Assembly (NCBI RefSeq): GCF_009176545.1
Contig: NZ_VTOJ01000001.1
Coordinates: 2,294,001 to 2,358,000, forward strand
Reading direction: 5' to 3'
Length of the DNA stretch: 64,000 bases
Origin: Salinigranum salinum
GTDB taxonomy: Archaea; Halobacteriota; Halobacteria; Halobacteriales; Haloferacaceae
Shown here one piece after another: positions 58,219 through 64,000 of this stretch. How positions within the stretch are numbered: position 1 is the first letter of the stretch; every line of letters begins with the position of its first letter. Under the pieces are notes generated by a model that was not told the DNA's origin, ran no database searches, and saw only the letters and a list, made by a program, of their open reading frames with translations. Position numbers and translations under genes: made by a program.

Positions 58219-58664
58219 GAAGTTCTGAACTCGAATACCTCCTCGTCGGTGTCGACGACGAGCTTCACGCGGTGATCGCCGGCAGACAGCGAGACCTCCG
58301 AGACGGTGAGTTCGATCACTCCGTTGGGTCTCCACTCCGACCCGTCGACGACCGTGACCGACGTGTTCGTCCGATACCGACCGTCGACGAAGACGTCGAG
58401 AGTGTTCGCGTCCGCGGGGAGGGTCCGGATGCCCGTGTTCTTCACGTACAGCGTGATCGTGCCGTTCGCGTCGTCGTAGACGCCCGCCTCCGGGTCGGAG
58501 ATGACTTCCGCGTCCGTCTTGATCGACTTCGAGACGTCGCCGCCCCTGTCGTCGACTGCGCTCGAGATCCCGCTGACTGTGTCGACGAGCACGCCGGCGA
58601 CGCCGGCCGCAATCACGATGCTCGCGATGAACAGGATGAGCGTGGGCACGGATATCTCCGCCAT
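58215..58664 (-). CDS. arlG: ArlG (FlaG) archaellum stator component
   Basis: 149 residues. One N-terminal membrane helix (about 6-27: VPTLILFIASIVIAAGVAGVL), then a beta-sandwich domain outside (TITLYVKNTGIRTLPADANTLD, with later KLVVDTDEEVF). ArlG forms filaments at the S-layer face and with ArlF anchors the motor. One base separates its start from the arlF end. The pattern and size match the family well. Confidence 0.9.
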   Translation of the reverse strand: MAEISVPTLILFIASIVIAAGVAGVLVDTVSGISSAVDDRGGDVSKSIKTDAEVISDPEAGVYDDANGTITLYVKNTGIRTLPADANTLDVFVDGRYRTNTSVTVVDGSEWRPNGVIELTVSEVSLSAGDHRVKLVVDTDEEVFEFRTS

Positions 58665-58665
58665 C

Positions 58666-59100
58666 TCACGTCACCGTCACGTCGCTCGCGTCGGCGACAC
58701 CGAACTCGGTGACGACCTTCACCCGTGTGGGCTGGGTCGTGGTGACGTTCAGCGTCAGCGTCTCGCCGGGTTCCCAGAGATCAGTGGCCGCGTTCCCCTC
58801 GACGCTCGCTGGCGCGGTCGGTTCGTACTCGTTGTCCACGAGCACGGTCGTCCCGTTCACCGAGAGCGTGGTCGATCCCTCGTTCGAAGCCGAGAGGTTC
58901 AGGCTCCCGGACGTGGTGTTGTACGTCGCGTTCGTCACGGTTATCGCCGTGTTCCGTCGATCGAGGAGCTGTTCCTGCCGGCTGTCCTGTGCGTCGTCGA
59001 CCTCCTCGAACGTCGCCGAGGTCGTCGTGTACATCGTCCCCGCGGCGATGAACAGCCCGAGGAAGATGATCGCCGTCGCCCCGCTAACGCCGAAGCCCAT
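58666..59100 (-). CDS. arlF: ArlF (FlaF) S-layer-binding stator protein
   Basis: 144 residues. A membrane helix (about 8-28, GATAIIFLGLFIAAGTMYTT) is followed by a short helical neck and a beta-sandwich domain (NTAITVTNATYNTTSGSLNL, then TLTLNVTTTQPTRVKVV). ArlF binds the S-layer to hold the archaellum stator still. Its start overlaps the end of the arlCE gene by 17 bases, so translation is coupled. Confidence 0.9.
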   Translation of the reverse strand: MGFGVSGATAIIFLGLFIAAGTMYTTTSATFEEVDDAQDSRQEQLLDRRNTAITVTNATYNTTSGSLNLSASNEGSTTLSVNGTTVLVDNEYEPTAPASVEGNAATDLWEPGETLTLNVTTTQPTRVKVVTEFGVADASDVTVT

Positions 59101-60718
59101 CGTGGCTCCCTCCGTCGGTCGCGAGCGCCTCGAGTGGGGTCGCGTCGGGTGTGCGGTCGCCGAGTCGACTCACGTACGAGAGGCTCGTCTCGTGGTGTTT
59201 CACCGAGAGCGGTGCGTGGTGACCCTCGTCGTCGGGGTTCGCGGCCAGTCGGACGTACGTGTCGAGCGTTCGCCGGACGTCCGCGGAGATCCAGCCGAAG
59301 TCCTGATACTGACGGAGCGCTCTGGACGCGCCGAGGAGCCCGCCAGTGGAGACGAGATACCGCATCCACTCCATCGCGACGGACTCGGCTACGTAGGTCG
59401 AGGGGAGCGCCGAGAGGTGGGCGTCCGACGCGTCTGCCCGGGACGCACCCAGCCGTTGCCGGCCGATCACGTCGTCCGACTCGGAGCCGTCAGCCGTTCG
59501 ACCTTCGCCCGTCCCGGTCGTCCGGTCGGGTTGGACGAACATCCGGTCGTCGGTCACCGCCTCTGCCGCCTCGACGGTGGGTGTCTCCCCGGCGGGAGTG
59601 GCCGGTTCGTCCGCCACACCGTCGGGGTCGTCCGGCTCGTCGACGACCGTCTCCGTCGGGGAGTCGTCCGGCGAGATGTCGACTCGCTGGACCTCGTCGC
59701 CGACGTCCTCCGTCTCTATCCCGGCCACTTCGTCTGCGTCCGCGTCCTCGTCGGTGTCGTTCTCACCCCCGTCGTCGGGGTCATCCGCATCTTCGGCGGT
59801 GTCGTTCTCGCCCTCGTCGAGTTCGTCCGCGTCCTCGTCGGCGTCGACGGCTCCCGCGTCGTCACTGATCTCCTCTCCAGCGTCGGTGGGGTCGTCGTCG
59901 ACGGCGGGGTCGTCTTCCCAGCCGTCGCCGTCGTCGTACTCCGCCTTCAGCTCCTCGAACGAGGCGCCGCCACCAGAGCTGTCCGTCTCGGCAGGATCCG
60001 CGTCGGCACCCGCGTCGAGGTCCGGTTCGTCCGGCTCCTCCTCGGCGAGCTCGTCCTCCGCGGCGTGCTCGGCGTGTTGCTCACCGGCTTCTGCGTCGAG
60101 TTCGCCGAAGTCGTCGTCGAAGAAGCTCTCGGCGTCGGCACTGGCGACATCGGAGTCGAGGTCGTCTTCTTCCTCCTCTTCGGAGTCGAAGAGGCCGAAT
60201 GCGCCGTCACCGTGTTCGAGACCGCCCATCTCCCGAGCGTCGTCGACGAACGGATTGATCCCTCGCGTCACCATCTCGTAGATGTCGAGGAGTTTTCGGA
60301 TGGTGTCGTCGAGTTCGTCGACCGTCTCGCCGATCTGTTTGTTCTCCTCACGGACGGTGTTCATCGTCGAGGAGATCGAGCCGACCTCGGTCTCCAGTTC
60401 GCCGATGCGGTCCTCGAAGTCGGCGAGGCGTTCGGAGACGTCACTGCTCCCGCCATCAGCTCCGCCTCCACCGAAGCCGTCGTCGAAGTCGTCGTCCGCC
60501 CCGGCGTCTCCACCACTCTCCGGGTCCGACGACTGGTCGAAGTCGTCGAAGTCGTCGTTGAGGTCGTCGTCGAAGTCGTCGAGGTCGTCGTCGAAGTCGT
60601 CGAGGTCGTCGCCGAAGTCGTCGAAGTCGTCGAGGTCGTCGGTGCCGTCTTCGTCCTCGGCGTCGTCCGACAGCTCGTCGTCCTCGTCGCCGTCTTCCAC
60701 CCAATCCATCATCCCCAT
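59084..60718 (-). CDS. arlCE: ArlCE-type fused switch-complex protein with long acidic linker
   Basis: 544 residues. An extremely Asp-rich head (about 1-80, with DDFDDDLDD repeats) is followed by a FlaC/D-type coiled domain (about 92-155: RLADFEDRIGELETEV, RKLLDIYEMVTRGINPFVDD) and an acidic, unstructured linker of about 270 residues. A FlaD/E domain closes it (about 440-520: LPSTYVAESVAMEWMRYLV, GWISADVRRTLDTYVR). ArlC, ArlD and ArlE form the ring that receives the CheF/CheY signal. A single fused gene here leads the operon; no separate arlD is seen. ATG 60718 is supported by the acidic N-terminus; no TATA box is at leaderless distance, so the mRNA probably has a longer leader. Confidence 0.86.
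   Translation of the reverse strand: MGMMDWVEDGDEDDELSDDAEDEDGTDDLDDFDDFGDDLDDFDDDLDDFDDDLNDDFDDFDQSSDPESGGDAGADDDFDDGFGGGGADGGSSDVSERLADFEDRIGELETEVGSISSTMNTVREENKQIGETVDELDDTIRKLLDIYEMVTRGINPFVDDAREMGGLEHGDGAFGLFDSEEEEEDDLDSDVASADAESFFDDDFGELDAEAGEQHAEHAAEDELAEEEPDEPDLDAGADADPAETDSSGGGASFEELKAEYDDGDGWEDDPAVDDDPTDAGEEISDDAGAVDADEDADELDEGENDTAEDADDPDDGGENDTDEDADADEVAGIETEDVGDEVQRVDISPDDSPTETVVDEPDDPDGVADEPATPAGETPTVEAAEAVTDDRMFVQPDRTTGTGEGRTADGSESDDVIGRQRLGASRADASDAHLSALPSTYVAESVAMEWMRYLVSTGGLLGASRALRQYQDFGWISADVRRTLDTYVRLAANPDDEGHHAPLSVKHHETSLSYVSRLGDRTPDATPLEALATDGGSHDGLRR
60536..60641. repeat. GTCGTCGAA/GTCGTCGAG tandem low-complexity tract in arlCE
   Basis: A run of imperfect 9- and 21-base units encoding the Asp/Phe/Leu repeats near the N-terminus of ArlCE. 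It could expand or contract in frame, altering the length of the acidic head. Confidence 0.6.
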
Positions 60719-61022
60719 TCGTCTCGCCTCCCTGGCGGTCGGCAGCTGACGGATCCATCCCGCACTGTCGGCGCGAAGTCGACCCGGCGCGGTCGGGAGC
60801 CACCGGACGCGTCTCCCGGGGGCGGGGGAACAGGTAGCATTGATTGTCACGTATCCGTGAACGATACATGAAGCTTCCCTCCCGACTATCGTGGGTGATA
60901 ATGCACTCTGGTGTGTCGATTTTCATCGTGTTCAAGCCGCAGAAATCCCCGAGGATGTAGCTGCGGTGAGAAGAGTTATCTGGGCCGGAGACGACGATGC
61001 ACAAGTCCGAGGCCAAAACCCA
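60719..61022. promoter_or_regulatory. Divergent control region between arlCE and the KaiC-like gene
   Basis: A 304-base gap. A dyad GTATC-N7-GATAC (60851-60855 and 60863-60867) with a nested CACG/CGTG pair lies in an AT-richer patch about 130-150 bases before arlCE and 160 bases before the KaiC-like ATG. An in-frame extension of the KaiC-like gene back to 60891 is possible but not supported by the family start. GAGTTATC at 60973-60980 may be its TATA-like box. No other gene is seen. Confidence 0.4.
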
Positions 61023-61772
61023 ATGCCAGAACTCGTCGAAACTGGAATCGAAGGACTCGATTCCATCCTTAACGGTGGTATCGTGAAGAACGCAGCAGTG
61101 CTCATCAGCGGCAACCCGGGGACCGGCAAGAGTATCCTCGGGATGCAGTATCTCTACTCCGGTGTGGCCGACCACGGTGAAGGGGGGATCTATCTGACGT
61201 TCGAGGAGTCCGAGGCCGACATCGAGGAGGCCGCGCTCTCGATCGGCTTCGAACAGTGGCCCGAGTTCGTCGAGAACGGGGACATCAAGGTGTACGACAA
61301 GCGGACACTCCTGCGCGACGGCGACTTCTCCGGAACGCTTGACCGCATCCTCGACGACCTCCAGTCGACCAACTACGACCGGCTCGTGCTCGACTCGCTG
61401 ACCATGTTCCAGCTCTTCTTCGAGGACGAGAAAGAACAGCGACACTACCTCCTGAAGTTCATCGACATCCTCAAGGACTCCGGGCTGACGTCGCTCCTGA
61501 CGACGGAGCAGTCCGCCGTCTTCCCCGAGACCGAGATCGGACTCGAGAACTTCCTCACCGACGGGAACATCTACCTGGTGCAGTCGCCCGCCGGCTCCAC
61601 CAGTAACCGGTACGTGTGGGTGGCGAAGATGCGCAAACAGCCGATCAAGAACTCGATGTTCCCGATGGAGATCGGACACGGCGGCATCAAGGTGTACGAA
61701 CAGGCCGCCGGCTTCTCGATGGTCGGCGAAAGCGCGCCGTTCTTCGGCGGCGGCGAACAGCCCGAGCGGTAG
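61023..61772 (+). CDS. KaiC/RadA-type single-domain ATPase in the archaellum locus
   Basis: 249 residues. It begins with the KaiC-family lead VETGIEGLDSILNGG, then Walker A GNPGTGKSILG (near 33-43), a catalytic Glu pair in LTFEESEADI (near 62) and Walker B YDRLVLDSLTMF (near 122). The length equals ArlH, but the sequence class is closer to archaeal KaiC-like circadian/signalling ATPases. It lies alone on the plus strand between the arl operon and the two archaellin genes, so a role in motility control is inferred from position. The conserved Glu pair suggests ATP hydrolysis, unlike ArlH, whose activity is mainly ATP binding. Confidence 0.85.
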   Translation: MPELVETGIEGLDSILNGGIVKNAAVLISGNPGTGKSILGMQYLYSGVADHGEGGIYLTFEESEADIEEAALSIGFEQWPEFVENGDIKVYDKRTLLRDGDFSGTLDRILDDLQSTNYDRLVLDSLTMFQLFFEDEKEQRHYLLKFIDILKDSGLTSLLTTEQSAVFPETEIGLENFLTDGNIYLVQSPAGSTSNRYVWVAKMRKQPIKNSMFPMEIGHGGIKVYEQAAGFSMVGESAPFFGGGEQPER

Positions 61773-61869
61773 CTGCGTCCCCGGTCCGTCACCGGCGACG
61801 CCGTCCGCATCGCAGGGACGACGCCGTCGCTGTCCGGCCAGTCGTCGAAAAAAGAGCCGACGGGTCGAC

Positions 61870-62457
61870 CTACAGGAAGATCGTGTCGTCGCTCCCGATG
61901 TCGCTCGGGATGTTCACCTGGACGGTCGTGGACGCGCCCGACGGCGTCGTGATCCGGATCGTCCCCTGATCGCCGGCCGCGAGGTCCGTACCCAGGAGGG
62001 TACCGTCGCTGACCGTCACCGCGAGGCTGTACTTGTCGGCCGAGTCCGTGATGACCTCGGTGCTTCCGACGCTGCCGGACGTGACCTTGGTCACCTGCAC
62101 CACACCGGAGCCGGTGCTACCGACCTCGACCGCGCCGGCCCGGTTCTCGCCGACCCACTCGACCGTCGAGGCCGAGAGGTTGACGTTGTCGGATCCGGGG
62201 GCCCGCTGGACCACGATGTTGACCGTGCCGGCCGTCCCGCTCGAGAACGTCGTGTGAGCGTTCACCACGTTGAGACGGTCACTCACCTCGCCCTGCGCCT
62301 GTTGGCCCGTCTGTTCCGCGTTCTCCTGCAAGAATCCGGCCGTGTTGACCAGGACCCCGGCCGCGATCGCTGCGACCAGCACCATCGCGATGAACACGAT
62401 GAGGGTCCCGATACCGACCTGACCTCTATCGTCGTCAGTGTTGAGTAGTTGCATCAT
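61870..62457 (-). CDS. Archaellin (second in tandem pair)
   Basis: 195 residues. A class III signal peptide (DDDRG before [10 protein letters not shown]) with prepilin-peptidase cleavage predicted after the Gly of RG, then the hydrophobic packing helix [13 protein letters not shown] and a Thr/Ser/Val-rich beta domain (about 65-195) that forms the filament surface. NxS/T sites (for example NLSAS) are present for N-glycosylation. It is 12 bases after the first archaellin. ATG 62457 or the next codon (MMQ) is the start. It shares near-identical DNA with the first copy over the signal and helix. Confidence 0.92.
   Translation of the reverse strand: MMQLLNTDDDRGQVGIGTLIVFIAMVLVAAIAAGVLVNTAGFLQENAEQTGQQAQGEVSDRLNVVNAHTTFSSGTAGTVNIVVQRAPGSDNVNLSASTVEWVGENRAGAVEVGSTGSGVVQVTKVTSGSVGSTEVITDSADKYSLAVTVSDGTLLGTDLAAGDQGTIRITTPSGASTTVQVNIPSDIGSDDTIFL
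62311..62424. repeat. Archaellin N-terminal repeat, copy in second archaellin gene
   Basis: 114 bases that match 62902-63015 with five mismatches counted by eye. They encode the signal-helix region of both archaellins and are a likely site for gene conversion or crossover between the copies. Confidence 0.8.
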
Positions 62458-62469
62458 TGTTCTCGACTC

Positions 62470-63039
62470 CTACAGTGCCACCAGTCCATCGGCCTCGGCT
62501 GTCGACGGGAGCCGACCCTCGACGACGGTCGTCGCACCGGAGGCGGTCGTGATCCGCATCTCGAAATCGTCTCCGGGGCTGAGCGCGCCCGACCCGAGAT
62601 CGGTTCCGAGCTGGAAGCTGAGCACGACGCGGTCAGACTCGTTCCGGAGCGTGTTGCTCTTGATCGGCGTCACCGACACGATCTCGTCGGTCGTGACCTG
62701 GAAGTCCGTCGTCGTGCTGGGTCCGAGGTACGTGACCGTGGTCGTCGTCAGGTCGACCGGACCGGAGCCGGCTGCCTTCTTGACCGTGAGGTTCAGCCGG
62801 TTGTAGTCGGCCGTCCCGTCGCTGGATGGGTCGGTGTCGTTCAGGTGACTGCTCACCACGTTGAGCCGATCACTCACCTGGCTCTGTGCTTCCTGTCCGG
62901 TCTGTTCCGCGTTCTCCTGCAAGAATCCGGCCGTGTTGACCAGAACCCCGGCTGCGATCGCCGCAACCAGTACCATCGCGATGAACACGATGAGGGTCCC
63001 GATACCGACCTGACCCCTGTCTGTTTTGTCTTCGAACAT
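62470..63039 (-). CDS. Archaellin (first in tandem pair)
   Basis: 189 residues. Class III signal peptide [17 protein letters not shown], packing helix identical in sequence to the other copy, then a different beta domain ([24 protein letters not shown], later [17 protein letters not shown]). Potential N-glycosylation sites include NLT and NES. Both copies probably build one filament, with this one transcribed first. TATA-like boxes on the minus strand lie near 63105 (ATTATGTACC) and 63082 (GAATAAGG), giving a leader of 17-40 bases. A CCCTC/GAGGG hairpin (63060-63072) lies in or before that leader. Confidence 0.93.
   Translation of the reverse strand: MFEDKTDRGQVGIGTLIVFIAMVLVAAIAAGVLVNTAGFLQENAEQTGQEAQSQVSDRLNVVSSHLNDTDPSSDGTADYNRLNLTVKKAAGSGPVDLTTTTVTYLGPSTTTDFQVTTDEIVSVTPIKSNTLRNESDRVVLSFQLGTDLGSGALSPGDDFEMRITTASGATTVVEGRLPSTAEADGLVAL
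62902..63015. repeat. Archaellin N-terminal repeat, copy in first archaellin gene
   Basis: Partner of 62311-62424; about 109 of 114 bases identical by eye, in direct orientation with about 590 bases between copies. Confidence 0.8.
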
Positions 63040-63501
63040 TTGGGTAGTCTCGGCCGGATCCCTCCGAGAGGGTCCGTGCCTTATTCGCCCCGAGCGGTGG
63101 CCGGTACATAATCATACTCCCCTGATTATCACGGGAGAAAACTGGTCGAGGAAGCAGACACTCACCGTAGTACACACGTACGGGTACGGGAATGATACCC
63201 TGTGCTCACCGTCCGGGAGGACGCGAGATCAGCCGTCCCGTGGTACCCTGTGGAGTCACGATCGGTCAGGGAGCAGGTGTGGAACACGGCGGTCGCGACT
63301 CCGTTCGACGGAGCGTGAGCAGCCGATCGAAGAGAACCAGGGCACGAGCGGAAGCGATAGTAGACTCTGAGACTCTTCGCAGCCGGTTGCGCCGCTCTGA
63401 CCGTCCCAGCGGGTTCACAGCAGGTCTTGGCAATCGAGTGAGTGGACTCTTTCGAAGTCTACTGTAGGCTGCACCGTTCGGTACGCGAGCCGGCGAACCG
63501 A
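63040..63501. other. Intergenic region upstream of the archaellins; no gene seen
   Basis: A 462-base gap between the archaellin pair and the winged-helix gene, both on the minus strand. The right-hand part (63100-63501) shows no confident gene or RNA. It includes AGTAGACT near 63359 and AGTCTACT near 63456, an inverted pair about 90 bases apart, plus the archaellin promoter described above. Confidence 0.5.
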
Positions 63502-63843
63502 TCAGTTGTCCTGGGCGATCCGTCGCCAGACGTCGTCGAGTTTGTTCTTCACTTCGGGCCGCTCCGTGACGTTGAGGACCAGTTCGTCGTCGTCGAACCG
63601 GACGTTGATCTCGTCGATCTCCCGGCGGTAGACGTTGGTTCGACGGTGCTCGTCCGAGAGGACCCGATCGTGGAGGGTCAGCAACCCGGCTTCGGAGAGC
63701 TCCTCGATTCGCCGATAACAGGTCGCGATGGGGATGTCCAGCATGTCGCTGAACTCCTGGGCCGAGTGGGGCTGGTACGCGGATCTGAGGATGTCCGGAT
63801 TGTAGTCGTTCCCAAGAGCTGCGAGTGTCCTATCTGGATCCAT
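63502..63843 (-). CDS. ArsR-like winged-helix regulator near the archaellins
   Basis: 113 residues. A winged-helix core: LGNDYNPDILRSAY, then AQEFSDMLDIPIATCYRRIEEL (recognition helix) and a wing LLTLHDRVLSDEHRRTNVYRRE. The C-terminus has a beta pair (INVRFDDDELVLNVTER) seen in halophile regulators of this size. It is upstream of the archaellin genes on the same strand, so a role in archaellin or motility expression is plausible, but there is a 460-base gap and no direct evidence. Start ATG 63843; only a weak TTACTCGG box is at TATA distance. Confidence 0.82.
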   Translation of the reverse strand: MDPDRTLAALGNDYNPDILRSAYQPHSAQEFSDMLDIPIATCYRRIEELSEAGLLTLHDRVLSDEHRRTNVYRREIDEINVRFDDDELVLNVTERPEVKNKLDDVWRRIAQDN

Positions 63844-63967
63844 CAGTGTTTTCGGTCATGATACCGAGTAATGTCAATGTATTGGTTACGCGTCTGACGG
63901 ATACGGATCTCTCCGGTCGTCGATCCCCCCGGTCCGAATTCGCCTGCGGAGAGTCACGCCCCCGGTG

Positions 63968-63978
63968 GGCTTAATATC
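63968..63978 (+). promoter_or_regulatory. TATA-like box at the right edge, gene beyond the window
   Basis: GCTTAATATCG lies 26 bases from about 63999, so a leaderless plus-strand gene may begin at or just past the window end. Nothing of it is visible. Confidence 0.3.
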
Positions 63979-64000
63979 GCGTCTCGTCCACGTACTGTAT

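Noticed and set aside
60536..60641. CRISPR or satellite repeat
   Set aside because: It is codon-level low complexity for Asp-rich sequence in ArlCE.
60891..61022. 44-residue N-terminal extension of the KaiC-like protein
   Set aside because: KaiC-type proteins begin with the VETGIEGLD segment; the extension covers the divergent control region and shows no conservation signs.
62311..63015. Insertion sequence or terminal repeat explained by the 114-base duplication
   Set aside because: Both copies are in-frame archaellin N-terminal coding sequence and no transposase is present.
1..64000. tRNA or rRNA genes
   Set aside because: I read the intergenic gaps for T-arm-like GTTCGAATC motifs and acceptor pairing and found no cloverleaf; a tRNAscan run would be decisive.

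Overview
This window is chromosomal DNA from a halophilic archaeon (class Halobacteria). The evidence is high GC (roughly two thirds by eye), acidic proteins, many leaderless genes with an AT-rich TATA box about 25 bases before the first codon, Tat and lipobox signals, a Bat/HTH_10 regulator, a HalX response regulator, CheF adaptors, archaellins and the arlCE-F-G-H-I-J operon. I cannot name a genus. I found no rRNA, tRNA, CRISPR array, IS element or origin. One gene (42410-43054) stands out by lower GC.

Layout. 1-5491: the end of a small winged-helix gene, then a 1684-residue PAS/GAF sensor ending in a Bat-type HTH_10 domain. It is bounded on both sides by palindromes that share a GGGGCTA core. 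5849-14088: a small membrane protein, then a six-gene operon of two membrane VWA proteins, an anchored coiled coil, a three-span membrane protein, a MoxR AAA+ ATPase and a DUF58 protein. 14132-18316: a family III CoA-transferase, then a divergent pair of NCS1 permease and CodA-type deaminase (pyrimidine salvage). 18348-21341: a DUF59 protein and a metal-dependent amidohydrolase, divergent from a zinc alcohol dehydrogenase. 21387-23949: housekeeping genes (redoxin, COG1325 RNA-binding protein, DUF1918, dihydrofolate reductase, 2Fe-2S ferredoxin). 24047-27645: extracytoplasmic thiol-redox genes (DsbA-like, TlpA-like, CcdA-like) followed by a membrane FG-GAP protein. 27881-30715: a secreted beta-helix/PKD surface protein. 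31109-34211: a DyP-peroxidase-like Tat protein, a SCO1 protein and a P19/Tp34-like lipoprotein, which suggests iron or copper handling outside the membrane. 34311-46865: mixed metabolism and envelope genes, including MFS, aldo/keto reductase, a bactofilin-like membrane protein, acyl-CoA synthetase, a HalX regulator, an FeS photolyase, the low-GC OB-fold-like protein, AhpD-like, MscS and small membrane proteins.

46965-63843 is a motility and chemotaxis island. cheW is divergent from cheB-cheA-cheR-cheF. Facing these is arlCE-arlF-arlG-arlH-arlI-arlJ-cheF2 on the minus strand, with a second CheF-family protein as the last gene of the motor operon. A KaiC-type ATPase gene lies between arlCE and two tandem archaellins, and a winged-helix regulator gene follows. 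Working model: CheW and CheA couple transducers to CheB/CheR adaptation and a CheY outside the window. The CheF proteins carry the signal to the ArlCE switch complex, and ArlI/H/J power a filament of the two archaellins. cheY, cheC, cheD and the prepilin peptidase are not in the window.

Starts were chosen by codon context, overlap with the previous gene, and distance from a TATA-like box. Domain boundaries are estimates by eye. No database search was run.
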